DNA of 49,596 nt from Patescibacteria group bacterium. Its GTDB lineage: Bacteria > Patescibacteriota > Minisyncoccia > Minisyncoccales > JAHCRE01. The stretch is taken from the NCBI GenBank assembly GCA_020148055.1, contig JAHCRF010000004.1, positions 1 through 49,596 of the forward strand, written 5' to 3'. Shown in pieces: positions 39,997 to 48,647 of the stretch (the first letter of the stretch is position 1; every line of letters begins with the position of its first letter). Both the position numbers and the translations under genes were made by a program. The notes below the pieces were generated by a model. That model was not told the DNA's origin. It saw only the letters and a list, made by a program, of their open reading frames with translations, and ran no database searches.

Positions 39997-41412
39997 ATGA
40001 AAAAACAACTTTTTTATTTTTTAATAATTTCTTTAATTTTATTAATTCCTGGTTTCATTTTGGCTGATGGTGGAATGATAATCTGGCCTCCCGAAATTCA
40101 TTTAGATCAGTCAGCTCAAAATGCAATTGTCGCCTGGAACGGAGAAGAGGAAATAATAATTCTCTCTAATGATGTAGAAAGTGATGCCGAAGCTATTGTT
40201 CTAAGAATTATCCCTCTACCTTCCAATCCTTCTGAAGTTAAAGAAGGAAGTTTTGATTCTTTTGAGAAATTAGTGGAGATAATGAATGAGAAAACAGAAG
40301 AAATGAGAAATCAATGGATGGCAGCGGGTAAAGATTTAGAAAAAGCACCAGCTGCTGGAGTAGAAATTACCTTTCATGAGAAAATCGGAGCTCATGATAT
40401 AACCATAGTTAAAGTAAATGACTTGGATTGCTTTTTAGATTGGATTAAAGATTTTGCAACTGAAAAAGGACTGGAAGTAAAGGAGATTTCTTCAGAATTC
40501 AAAGAAGGAGTTAAAAATTATTTAAAAAGGGATATAAAATATTTTGTTTTCGATGTAATTGATACTAAAGAAGGAAAAGAAAGCATAAACCCCTTGATTT
40601 ATCGGTTCGATTCTGATTCTCTGTATTATCCCCTAAAAATGACCGCTATTTCTGAAATAGGTTCTAGTCTCGGAAGAATTAATATGTTTTTGATTGCAAA
40701 AGAATTTGTTGGAGAAGACTTCAGATATTTATATCCAGTTGAGCTTACCAAAGAAGAATTAAAAGAAGTAAGCGAAGAGATAGCTTCTTTATTTGAATCA
40801 AATGTAAAAGCAGTAAAATTTGATTATTCTGGAAGATTAACTGAATTTAATAAAGACTTCATTTTACTCCCTGTCGATTTATGGACAAGGAATCTAAATT
40901 TAGGAAATTCAGGAAAGGATGTAAAAACTCTCCAAAAAGTACTTATTAATACGGAATTATGGGAATCAGAAGTTGAAGCTACCGGTTTCTTCGGACCAAT
41001 TACTCAGGAAGCTTTGATAAAATTTCAAGAGGAAAATGATTATTATATTTTAAGACCCTTAGGATTAGAAAATGGAACCGGATATTTTGGCGAAAAAACT
41101 AGAGAATTTTTCGAAAAGCTTTCAGTAAAAACAGAGGAAGAAATAATTGTAAAATGGACCCGTAATCTATTTTCAGGAACAGAAGGTGATGATGTAAAAG
41201 CTCTCCAAGAGTTATTAATCCAAGAAGGAGTATGGGAGAGACCAGATATTGAAGCCACAGGATATTTTGGGCCAATTACTAAAGAAGCAGTAATTAAATT
41301 TCAAGAAAAATATTCTGAAGAAATTCTCGAGCCTCTTGAATTGGAAAAAGGAACCGGTTTTGTTGGTCCCTCTACCAGAGCTTATTTGGAAAAATTCAGT
41401 GAGTCCTTCTAA
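39997..41412 (+). CDS. Secreted DUF2330 protein with two peptidoglycan-binding domains
   Basis: A 471-aa exported protein. Signal peptide (about 1-23), DUF2330 domain beginning ADGGMIIWPP ... QNAIVAWNGEEEIIILS (to about 280), then two PG_binding_1-like repeats. These share the pattern W-TRNL, GKDVK-LQ or GDDVKALQ, and ATGFFGPITQEALIKFQ or ATGYFGPITKEAVIKFQ (about 300-375 and 395-465). DUF2330 function is unknown; the repeats should hold it to the cell wall. It has its own gap with AT-rich repeats upstream. Confidence 0.88.
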   Translation: MKKQLFYFLIISLILLIPGFILADGGMIIWPPEIHLDQSAQNAIVAWNGEEEIIILSNDVESDAEAIVLRIIPLPSNPSEVKEGSFDSFEKLVEIMNEKTEEMRNQWMAAGKDLEKAPAAGVEITFHEKIGAHDITIVKVNDLDCFLDWIKDFATEKGLEVKEISSEFKEGVKNYLKRDIKYFVFDVIDTKEGKESINPLIYRFDSDSLYYPLKMTAISEIGSSLGRINMFLIAKEFVGEDFRYLYPVELTKEELKEVSEEIASLFESNVKAVKFDYSGRLTEFNKDFILLPVDLWTRNLNLGNSGKDVKTLQKVLINTELWESEVEATGFFGPITQEALIKFQEENDYYILRPLGLENGTGYFGEKTREFFEKLSVKTEEEIIVKWTRNLFSGTEGDDVKALQELLIQEGVWERPDIEATGYFGPITKEAVIKFQEKYSEEILEPLELEKGTGFVGPSTRAYLEKFSESF

Positions 41413-41450
41413 AAAATTGAGAGAAGGTTCTCAATATCAATATACTTTAC

Positions 41451-41486
41451 AAAAAGTCCGACTTAAAGCGGGCTTTTTGTTATAAT
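41451..41486 (+). promoter_or_regulatory. Overlapping terminator and leaderless promoter
   Basis: AAAAAGTCCG (41451-41460) pairs with CGGGCTTTTT (41469-41478), ending the DUF2330 transcript. A TATAAT box follows at 41481-41486. It ends 6 nt before the ATG at 41493, so the next mRNA should begin at or beside its start codon. Confidence 0.65.
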
Positions 41487-41492
41487 AGAATA

Positions 41493-42395
41493 ATGCTTCC
41501 TAGCTATTTAAATCTTCCAAAAAAAGAATTGAAATCAAGAATTGAAAAACTTTTTAAGATTTTAGAAAATTGTGAAATCTGTCCAAGAAAATGCCATGTG
41601 AACAGGTTAAAAAGAAAAGAAGGATTTTGTAAATTAGGTTTCCTGCCAATGATTTCAGCTTCCCATCCCCATTTTGGCGAAGAATCAGTTTTGGTCGGAG
41701 AACATGGTTCTGGAACTATCTTCTTTACTTCCTGTAATTTAGCCTGTGTTTATTGCCAAAATTATGAGATCTCTCAATTAAGAATAGGAAAAGAAATTTC
41801 CTTTGAAAAATTGGCTGAAATAATGATTAGTCTTCAAAATAGAGGTTGCCACAATATTAATTTAGTTACTCCTAGTCCCCAGGTTCCTCAAATTATGAGG
41901 GCTCTCTTGATTGCCATAGATCAGGGTTTAAAATTACCTTTAGTTTACAATACCAGTGCCTATGACTCAGTTGAAACCCTAAAATTACTTGATGGAATTA
42001 TTGATATCTATATGCCTGATACCAAATACAGTGATGATAACATTTCCTTAAGATATTCTAATGCCCCAAATTATTTTAAAATTATGAAATCAGCTATTAA
42101 AGAAATGCACAGACAGGTCGAAGATTTAATTATCGATAAAGAAGGTATAGCTACTCGGGGTTTGCTAATCAGACATTTGGTTTTACCCAATAATTTAGCT
42201 GGTTCTGAAAAAATTTTTGAATTTTTGGCAAAAGAAATTGGACCTGATACTTTTTTGAATATTATGAATCAATATCATCCTCATTTTAAGGCTTTTGAAT
42301 TCCCTGAACTTTCTCGGAGAATCACAACTGAAGAACATCGGAAAACAATCAAATTAGCTAAAAAAGTCGGTCTAAAACGGCTTCATCGAGAATAG
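41493..42395 (+). CDS. PflX-type (COG1313) radical SAM protein
   Basis: A 300-aa radical SAM protein. An N-terminal Cys cluster (CEICPRKCHVNR ... FCKLG) precedes the SAM-cluster motif C-NLA-C-VY-C. NLVTPSPQVP and DIYMPDTKYSDD are typical of the COG1313 family, sometimes called PflX. The substrate is unknown; these proteins lack a recognised glycyl-radical partner. No AMMECR1 or MEMO gene is in the window. Confidence 0.88.
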   Translation: MLPSYLNLPKKELKSRIEKLFKILENCEICPRKCHVNRLKRKEGFCKLGFLPMISASHPHFGEESVLVGEHGSGTIFFTSCNLACVYCQNYEISQLRIGKEISFEKLAEIMISLQNRGCHNINLVTPSPQVPQIMRALLIAIDQGLKLPLVYNTSAYDSVETLKLLDGIIDIYMPDTKYSDDNISLRYSNAPNYFKIMKSAIKEMHRQVEDLIIDKEGIATRGLLIRHLVLPNNLAGSEKIFEFLAKEIGPDTFLNIMNQYHPHFKAFEFPELSRRITTEEHRKTIKLAKKVGLKRLHRE

Positions 42396-42401
42396 TTTAA
42401 A

Positions 42402-43433
42402 ATGATAAACCTAAAGACTAAAAACCTATTTTCTCTTTTTTTATTAGTAGGATTATTATTTTTAGTAATTTTATTTTCTATTTATGTTTATATTATTAAC
42501 AAAGAAATCAGTTCTCTTTACCTAACAGCAATTATTGGCAGGCCTTTGATTCAGAAAGAAGAAACTTCATTACCAAAACCAATAACTCTAATGTTTGTCG
42601 GAGACATCATGCTTAATCGAGGAGTAGAATTGATGGTTCAAAAATATGGTAATAGTGATTGGAAATGGCCATTCTCGAAAATTGAAGGTTATTTGCAACA
42701 AGCTGATATTTTATTTGGAAATTCAGAAGGACCAATTTCTGATAAGGGAATAAAGGTTGGTAGTATCTATTCATTCCGAGCAAATCCAAAAGCCATCGAA
42801 GGTTTGACCTATGCCGGTTTTGACATTCTCTCAGTTGCCAATAACCATATCTTTGATTATGGCCGAGAAGCAATGGAAGATAATTTTTTGAGATTAAAAG
42901 GAGCCGGGATAGATTATGTTGGCGGTGGATTTAATGAAATCGAAGCTCGTTCTCCTATAATAAAAGAAATCAACGGCACAAAAATCGCTTTTTTAGCCTA
43001 CACTAATTTGGGTTCAGAATATTGGTCAGCTAAAGAAAATCAATCAGGAATCGCCTGGTTAGATGATAAAATTGTAAGGGATATCAAAATGACAAAAGAA
43101 AAAGCCGATATAGTAATAGTTTCAATGCATTTTGGTGAAGAATACCAGTCGCAAGCAAGTTCAGAGCAGAAATATTTTGCCCACCTTGCTATTGATTCTG
43201 GAGCCCATTTAGTAGTAGGTCATCATTCCCATGTTGTCCAAAAAGTTGAAAGATATAAAGACGGTCTCATTGCTTATTCCCTCGGAAATTTTATTTTTGA
43301 CCAAGGATTTTCTGAAAAAACCATGGAAGGACTTTTATTAAAAGTGATCATCAAAGATAATAAAATAAAAGAACTAATCCCAATTGAAATCAAGATTAAC
43401 AAATTCTTCCAGCCAGAGATTACAAATGAATGA
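42402..43433 (+). CDS. CapA-family (PGA_cap) metallophosphatase-like protein
   Basis: A 343-aa membrane-anchored protein. N-terminal helix (about 10-32), then the CapA domain with FVGDIMLNRGVE, GNSEGPISD, VANNHIFDYG, SMHFGEEY and VGHHSHVVQ. It resembles the poly-gamma-glutamate capsule protein. It starts 6 nt after the radical SAM gene. Confidence 0.9.
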   Translation: MINLKTKNLFSLFLLVGLLFLVILFSIYVYIINKEISSLYLTAIIGRPLIQKEETSLPKPITLMFVGDIMLNRGVELMVQKYGNSDWKWPFSKIEGYLQQADILFGNSEGPISDKGIKVGSIYSFRANPKAIEGLTYAGFDILSVANNHIFDYGREAMEDNFLRLKGAGIDYVGGGFNEIEARSPIIKEINGTKIAFLAYTNLGSEYWSAKENQSGIAWLDDKIVRDIKMTKEKADIVIVSMHFGEEYQSQASSEQKYFAHLAIDSGAHLVVGHHSHVVQKVERYKDGLIAYSLGNFIFDQGFSEKTMEGLLLKVIIKDNKIKELIPIEIKINKFFQPEITNE

Positions 43434-43480
43434 TCTCTAATAGCCAAATGCTTTCTACTTTTCGGTTTTTAAAGTAAGAA

Positions 43481-44005
43481 ATGAAAATAAAAAATATTTT
43501 TATTACTGGAAAGCCGGGCTGTGGGAAAACTAGTTTGATAATGGAAATTTTAAAAGAACTCGATTTTAATGCCGGTGGGTTTTATACAAAAGAAATTAGA
43601 GAAAGCGGGATAAGAAAAGGGTTTAAAATAACTAATCTAAATGGCAAAGAAGGAATTTTAGCCCATGTAAATATTAAAAGTCCTTACAAAGTTTCGAAAT
43701 ACAAAGTAAATACAAAAGATTTGGAAGAAATTGGAGTAAAATCAATTCTCAACGCTTTAAAAGAAAATAAAATAATCCTAATTGATGAAGTGGGAAAAAT
43801 GGAAATGATGTCTGAGAAGTTTAAAAAGACAGTTAGAACTGCTTTAAATAGTAAAAATAAAGTTTTGGGAACAATAAAAATGACGCCTGATCCCTTTACA
43901 AATAAGATTAAGGGCAGAGATGATGCAAAAATTTTTTATTTAACTAGAGAGAACCGAGAAAAAATTAAAAAAGAAATAATCAGGTTATTGAGTCCAACTA
44001 ATTAA
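43481..44005 (+). CDS. THEP1-type nucleoside-triphosphatase
   Basis: A 174-aa P-loop NTPase: ITGKPGCGKTSL Walker A, GGFYTKEIRESG and LIDEVGKMEMM Walker B, as in the archaeal/thermophilic THEP1 (DUF265) family. It hydrolyses NTPs in vitro; the role is unknown. It converges with rtcA, and the two coding regions overlap by 21 nt at their 3' ends. Confidence 0.92.
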   Translation: MKIKNIFITGKPGCGKTSLIMEILKELDFNAGGFYTKEIRESGIRKGFKITNLNGKEGILAHVNIKSPYKVSKYKVNTKDLEEIGVKSILNALKENKIILIDEVGKMEMMSEKFKKTVRTALNSKNKVLGTIKMTPDPFTNKIKGRDDAKIFYLTRENREKIKKEIIRLLSPTN

Positions 44006-45025
44006 AGTTTCTTTCATTTTAAATTTTCCTTCAATAAATTTCTTGATGACCCAAATGTTTGTTTTGCAATGATTTGTGATTTCAGAAACGAAAACTTCAC
44101 TTTTGCCTTTAGTTAAAGCTAAAAAAGGTAAAATTTGATCAGCTAAATGTTTATCTAAACAGGCTTGAGTTTTTTGTTCCCTTAATAATTTTAAAGCTGC
44201 TTCTTTTCCGACATCTTCAGCCCTTTTTCCTAATTTTCCTAGATTATCAGTGCCAATGATTGTATTTTCAAATTCAGCTATCAGACAAATCTGGCTTCCC
44301 GGACATTGAGTTTGATAATATTCGATTCTCTCTTCAACTGGTAATTTTAACTTTCCTAAAACTTCTCTAACTCCAGCGATTTGCCTTCCAGCTACTTTTT
44401 TATTTTTTAAAAATTCTGAAGCTCCAGAAATTATCAAAATTTTTTGAAGATTACCTCTTTCTAAAAGATTGAGGTTTTTTAGTTTGGATGGACATATCTT
44501 CACCTCAACGTTTGCCCCACCTTCTGGATAATAACCTCTCTTAATTATATCAATCTCAATAGAGCGAGAAATGTTCTCGCTCTGAATCGGGATCATTTTT
44601 CCTAAAATTTTTAGAAAAACATAACGAAAATAGTCAATAGTTGGAGAGAAAAAAGTATCGGTAGCCCCGCCATTGAAAACAATCTTTATTGGTTCTGGGG
44701 CAAAAAGGGCCGGTATTATTAAGGTCTGTAAAACTAAAGTAATGCTTCCAGCGGTTTCAATTTTGATATGGAGATCCTTAGCTTTAATTTCTTCTGGCCA
44801 AAATTTAATTTCTTCTGAACCCAAAAAATCTCCTTCCAATCTTCCGTTGCAAAGCTTAGCTAGAGCCTGAATTCCCAAAAGATGTTGAGGCATTAAACCC
44901 GGCTTTGATCTTTTTTTCCGAATATTGAAAATAAAACAAGGTTTTTTAGTGACTGCCGAAAGTGCCGAAGCCACTCGAAGTATCCCCCCACCGCCCTCAA
45001 ATTTTGAACCGTCAATTTCAATCAT
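43985..45025 (-). CDS. rtcA: RNA 3'-terminal phosphate cyclase
   Basis: Converts RNA 3'-phosphate to 2',3'-cyclic phosphate using ATP. The 346-aa chain starts IDGSKFEGGGGILRVA, has RSKPGLMPQHL, RGYYPEGGANV and the catalytic His in CLDKHLADQILPF. No rtcB or rtcR is nearby. The length and sequence style resemble archaeal RtcA. It starts inside the last codons of the PRPP synthetase gene (8-nt overlap). Confidence 0.92.
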   Translation of the reverse strand: MIEIDGSKFEGGGGILRVASALSAVTKKPCFIFNIRKKRSKPGLMPQHLLGIQALAKLCNGRLEGDFLGSEEIKFWPEEIKAKDLHIKIETAGSITLVLQTLIIPALFAPEPIKIVFNGGATDTFFSPTIDYFRYVFLKILGKMIPIQSENISRSIEIDIIKRGYYPEGGANVEVKICPSKLKNLNLLERGNLQKILIISGASEFLKNKKVAGRQIAGVREVLGKLKLPVEERIEYYQTQCPGSQICLIAEFENTIIGTDNLGKLGKRAEDVGKEAALKLLREQKTQACLDKHLADQILPFLALTKGKSEVFVSEITNHCKTNIWVIKKFIEGKFKMKETLISWTQ

Positions 45026-45890
45026 ATTTCTGAAGAGTATTTAAAATTAGATCAGTTATATCTATATTTGATTCTTTTTGATTTATCGTATTTGTTAAAT
45101 AAAGTTTAGAATATTTTTTCTTTATTTTTGAGATACCAATAGGTAAAACTCCATGAGTAATCAAAGCAATGACTTTTTTAGCTCCAGATTTTTTGGCAAT
45201 TTCATAAAATTTCAAAAGAGTTCCCCCTGTTTTAATCATATCATCAACTACTCCAATTACTTTTCCTTTTAAATTTATTTTTGGAGAAATTATTTTTACT
45301 CGATAAGAATCTATCCTTTCTTTTTTCATTCCTGAAATTTTAATCCGTCTTCTTTCTCCAAAATCTGGCGATAAAAACAAAATATTCTCGCCAAAATCCT
45401 TTTTAACTTCTTCAATCAAAATCGATGCAGCTGAGATATTGATAATTGGATACTTTTTAACCCATTTTCTTCCCCAAAAATGAGCATCAACTGAATAAAT
45501 TTTTTTAACTTTATAATAATTTATTAATTTCTCAATTAAATTTTCGGCAACATTAGTTTCTCCTTTCTCAAAAACTTTGTCTTGCATCCCGTAGGGAAAA
45601 TAACTAAAGAAAATCCCGGGTTTTACATTATTGTCTCTCAAAATTTGTAAAATCAATTCTAACTCTGTTAATCCTTCGTTTGGCTTTGGCGCTCCTGAAT
45701 GTAAAATTATAACTCTCTTTCCTCGTAATCTATTTACATTCAGAATTCGCATATAAATCTCTCCGTCCGGGAAATATCTTTTTCTATCTTTGTTTAGCTC
45801 AGGGAAAATAACTTTAAAAACTTTTGTTTTTGCTGAGATCTTTTTTCCTAAATGCTCGGCTTGAGATGTCGGGATAATAAAAGTTCTCAT
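45018..45890 (-). CDS. prs: Ribose-phosphate pyrophosphokinase
   Basis: Makes PRPP for nucleotide synthesis. A 290-aa protein with FPDGEIYMRIL, FSYFPYGMQDKVF, DAHFW and the PRPP loop VVDDMIKTGGTL. Shorter than the classical 310-aa enzyme and without its full ATP-binding RQD region, nearer to archaeal forms; the family is clear but exact substrate less so. Confidence 0.85.
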   Translation of the reverse strand: MRTFIIPTSQAEHLGKKISAKTKVFKVIFPELNKDRKRYFPDGEIYMRILNVNRLRGKRVIILHSGAPKPNEGLTELELILQILRDNNVKPGIFFSYFPYGMQDKVFEKGETNVAENLIEKLINYYKVKKIYSVDAHFWGRKWVKKYPIINISAASILIEEVKKDFGENILFLSPDFGERRRIKISGMKKERIDSYRVKIISPKINLKGKVIGVVDDMIKTGGTLLKFYEIAKKSGAKKVIALITHGVLPIGISKIKKKYSKLYLTNTINQKESNIDITDLILNTLQKYD

Positions 45891-45896
45891 ATTAAT

Positions 45897-47042
45897 TTAT
45901 TTTAAATAATAAAATATCTGAGAGATCGCTCCAAGAATAAAAATTACCATTAAAAAATAGATCAAAAATGAGGGAACTTTTAAACTATATTCAGGTTCTC
46001 TATCGCCAAGTTTTTTAATTTTAGCAAAAATTAATAAAATCACTATTCCTTCAATCATCCCCAAAATTGTACCAACAAAGCCAATCACTCCGATAAAACT
46101 CCGAAAACCAATAAAAAATAAAATCAGGGGCAGACCAGAAGAAATAGAGAAAGCTAAAACCTTTGGAAAGTGATAATCATAGATTAGGGTATTGCTAAAA
46201 TAAAGACAGATTATTAAGAAAGAGTCGGCCAAAGTGATTGCTCCAAATAATGCTCCTAAAATAACAATTTTTTGACCCAAAAATGGAACTAAGCCCGAAA
46301 GGGCTTCAGAAGAAGTATTTTCACCACTTACCCCGACAACTGCCAAAGAAAAAAGAAGATATAAAATTATTACAATTGCGGATGCAGCAATAATTATTTT
46401 TTTAAAAGATTTTCTTTCTTCAGAAGTTCTCAAAACATCAGCTATTTCCGGTATAGCCACCAAGCCCATCAAAGAAAACATAATTACTCCGTAAGGTAAA
46501 AAAACATATTCTGGGTTAATCAGGTTAAAATTTTCTAAATTGATTTTTGGAAGTAAAAAACAAAAAACAACAAAAATAATAATAAAAAATGCCGAATTTG
46601 TGAAAATTTCAGCTGGGGCAATTAGTTTTATTCCCTTAAAAACAAGATAAGTTAAAATTACCCAAAAAAACAAACTAAAATGAGAAGGAGAAAGATTAAA
46701 AAGAGGAGAGAATATTATTTTCAAGAATTCTCCCCCAATAATAAGATAGGCCAAAAGGACACCGGTTATCCCCAAAATTGTTGAGATGGTAATTAAAATT
46801 TTTCCCCATTTTCCTAAATATCTCTGGGAATAGCCAATCAATCTATGTTTTCTTTTTGTCCGCAAGACAATTTCTCCAAAAAATAGATGTAAAAGTAAAA
46901 CCGCTCCACCTAAAATCAAAAAATACAAAAAGCCGGGAATGATCCCGCTTTTTGCAATAACATAGGGAATTCCAAAAATTCCCGCCCCAATGATTACTCC
47001 TATTAAAATAGCCAAGGCCGGAAAAAATTTCTTATCTCTCAT
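45897..47042 (-). CDS. Aromatic/neutral amino-acid permease-like transporter
   Basis: A 381-aa protein with about eleven membrane helices. The first helix GVIIGAGIFGIPYVIAKSG is the unwound-helix motif of APC-superfamily transporters. The later GVIMFSLMGLVAIPEIADVLR region matches the HAAAP/SLC38-like group. The substrate, probably an amino acid, cannot be told. It overlaps mgtC by 4 nt. Confidence 0.85.
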   Translation of the reverse strand: MRDKKFFPALAILIGVIIGAGIFGIPYVIAKSGIIPGFLYFLILGGAVLLLHLFFGEIVLRTKRKHRLIGYSQRYLGKWGKILITISTILGITGVLLAYLIIGGEFLKIIFSPLFNLSPSHFSLFFWVILTYLVFKGIKLIAPAEIFTNSAFFIIIFVVFCFLLPKINLENFNLINPEYVFLPYGVIMFSLMGLVAIPEIADVLRTSEERKSFKKIIIAASAIVIILYLLFSLAVVGVSGENTSSEALSGLVPFLGQKIVILGALFGAITLADSFLIICLYFSNTLIYDYHFPKVLAFSISSGLPLILFFIGFRSFIGVIGFVGTILGMIEGIVILLIFAKIKKLGDREPEYSLKVPSFLIYFLMVIFILGAISQIFYYLK

Positions 47043-47500
47043 GAACTCTCAGGTCCTTTAGTTCTTAAAAATTTCTCTTCTAACAATCTAAAACCAGCTA
47101 AAATTAGAATAGTTAAAAAGCTCACAAAAATTGCTAGAAAATAAAATTTTGCTCCTATAGCTACTCCAATGGCTGCAGCTACCCAGAGGGCGGCGGCAGT
47201 AGTTAGACCCTCAATTCGAGCTTGCCGAAAAATAATTAAACCCGCACCCAAAAAACCAACTCCCAAGACTATCTGGCCAATTATCCTTGAGGGGTCAAAG
47301 GCTATTCCCGGTTTTCCTATTAAAAAATCAGAGGCTTTAAGAGCTATTGAGGTAAATGAAGTCGCACCCAAACAGACCAAAGCGAAAGTTCTTAAACCGG
47401 CTTCCTTTTTTATGAACTCTCTTTCCAATCCTACTAGTCCTCCTAAAATAATACTCAAAAATAATTGAAAAACAATTTCGAAATTGCAAAAGGTGCTCAT
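47039..47500 (-). CDS. MgtC/SapB family membrane protein
   Basis: A 153-aa four-helix protein with the family pattern GGLVGLEREFIKKEAGLRT, GVGFLGAGLI and GLTTAAALWVAAAIGVAIG. MgtC helps bacteria in low magnesium and modulates ATP synthase in Salmonella. No ATPase pump gene adjoins it here. Confidence 0.92.
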   Translation of the reverse strand: MSTFCNFEIVFQLFLSIILGGLVGLEREFIKKEAGLRTFALVCLGATSFTSIALKASDFLIGKPGIAFDPSRIIGQIVLGVGFLGAGLIIFRQARIEGLTTAAALWVAAAIGVAIGAKFYFLAIFVSFLTILILAGFRLLEEKFLRTKGPESS

Positions 47501-47522
47501 AAATCTTCGAGTTTTTTATTAA

Positions 47523-47798
47523 CTATAATTTGTAAACCTTATATCCTTCCCGAACTTTTTGATCGACTTTAAGCCCAATTGAATCACCGGCCTTAGCCTC
47601 ATCAATTTTTTTATGTTCAATCTCCATTGACTCTATCGTCTGAGTGAAATCAGTTGTCCCACCAATAATTCTAATAGTATCGCCAACCCTTAAAGTGTCT
47701 TCCAGTTCAATAACTGCCACTCCAATTCCTCCAAAATAATGAGTGATTTTCCCGATTAATTTCCCTTCCTCGGGAACTGGAATTTCTTCATTTGGCAT
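47523..47798 (-). CDS. EF-Tu domain-2-like small protein
   Basis: A 91-aa beta-barrel protein resembling translation-factor domain 2: GKITHYFGGIGVAVIELEDTLRVGDTIRI ... AKAGDSIGLKV. It lacks a GTPase domain. A GGAG Shine-Dalgarno 8 nt before the ATG is unusually clear for this window. A perfect 8-bp hairpin (47811-47830) lies upstream. Function unknown. Confidence 0.88.
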   Translation of the reverse strand: MPNEEIPVPEEGKLIGKITHYFGGIGVAVIELEDTLRVGDTIRIIGGTTDFTQTIESMEIEHKKIDEAKAGDSIGLKVDQKVREGYKVYKL

Positions 47799-47841
47799 AA
47801 TTATAACTCCGCTTTTGCCTCAGCAAAAGCAGAAACCACGA

Positions 47842-48408
47842 TTAATTTTTTTCGACCTTTTTAAAATGAATTTTTTCTTTTTTTATTAAATTAATCAGTT
47901 TTTTTACCAATTTTTTAGGATTTTTGTCATAAATAACCTTTTTTACTCCTCGATAGGGACCGGTAGCAATAATTTTTATTTTGTCAGCGGTTCCACCTGA
48001 GCCCTCCAACACCCCGATGGGTTTTTGGTCTTCAAAGGCAGTGGTAAATTCGTTGAGAGTGCCCATTCGACCACAGATAATAATTACTCCGTCTGCAGCA
48101 TTGGTCATTAAAAGATTTCTCCCTGTATAATCAAAACCGGTGTAAACGATAATATCAAAGCTATCTGTAGGAAGTTTATATTTCCTCAAGTGAGCGGCTT
48201 CAGAAGTTGCTGGAGAAAAACCAATGCTAAATCCCCCGACCTCCTTGCAGCCCTGAGCGGAAAAATAAGGAACTCCAGTTGTGGCGCCAGTAATTAGAAT
48301 ACATTTTTGACGAGCAATTTCTCGACCAACTTCTTTAGATAATTCCTTAATTCCTTTTGCACAATGGCTAACCCGAGCTGCACCCGAAACTGCAATCTTG
48401 TATTTCAT
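47842..48408 (-). CDS. TIGR00725/LOG-like Rossmann protein
   Basis: A 188-aa protein with LITGATTGVPYFSAQG, a central GFSIGFSPA and the glycine-rich IICGRMGTLNEFTTAFE motif, which corresponds to PGGxGTxxE in lysine decarboxylase-like LOG proteins. It may act on nucleotide phosphoribosyl bonds. An extended -10 (TGCTATAAT, 48416-48424) ends 7 nt before the ATG, so the message is probably leaderless. Confidence 0.85.
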   Translation of the reverse strand: MKYKIAVSGAARVSHCAKGIKELSKEVGREIARQKCILITGATTGVPYFSAQGCKEVGGFSIGFSPATSEAAHLRKYKLPTDSFDIIVYTGFDYTGRNLLMTNAADGVIIICGRMGTLNEFTTAFEDQKPIGVLEGSGGTADKIKIIATGPYRGVKKVIYDKNPKKLVKKLINLIKKEKIHFKKVEKN

Positions 48409-48437
48409 ATATTTTATTATAGCAGAATTTTGTCAAA

Positions 48438-48468
48438 CTAAAAATGGGTGATTATCACCCATTTTTAG
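48438..48468 (-). terminator. Bidirectional terminator after the ncRNA
   Basis: Perfect 14-bp stem CTAAAAATGGGTGA/TCACCCATTTTTAG with a three-base loop and A/T tracts on both sides. It directly abuts the closing stem of the ncRNA at 48468-48600. Confidence 0.88.
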
Positions 48469-48600
48469 CGAGGGGGGGACGGACCTAACAATCTTAGTTT
48501 AACCTTTAAAGCGTGGCTGGACATTGGCCAAGGAAGCTTCTTTGACCTCCATCATTAAGTACCGTTTGTCCCTAGAGGATCTTACCTCGCACCCCCTCGC
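48468..48600 (-). ncRNA. Standalone structured RNA, family unknown
   Basis: About 133 nt closed by a 9-bp GC stem (GCGAGGGGG/CCCCCTCGC, 48592-48600 with 48468-48476). An internal hairpin lies around GGTCAAAGAAG/CTTCCTTGGCC. A promoter starts it at the stem and a perfect terminator ends it. No ORF is credible in it. The downstream gene has its own promoter past the terminator, so this is a separate RNA rather than a leader. It does not show the SRP GGAA core or tmRNA features. The - strand was chosen because promoter and terminator agree. Confidence 0.6.
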
Positions 48601-48602
48601 TT

Positions 48603-48633
48603 CTTATATTAATTTACCAAAAATTTTTGTCAA
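48603..48633 (-). promoter_or_regulatory. Promoter of the standalone ncRNA
   Basis: TTGACA (48628-48633) with TATAAG (48603-48608) at a long 19-nt spacing. The start lands near the first base of the closing stem. Confidence 0.5.
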
Positions 48634-48647
48634 GATTTTTTTCCACA

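Noticed and set aside
48468-48600. Riboswitch for the LOG-like gene
   Set aside because: The gene has its own extended -10 promoter after the terminator, so a separate ncRNA is more likely, though a dual role is not excluded.
48468-48600. SRP (4.5S) RNA
   Set aside because: The conserved GGAA-tetraloop domain with its asymmetric internal loop is not found on either strand.
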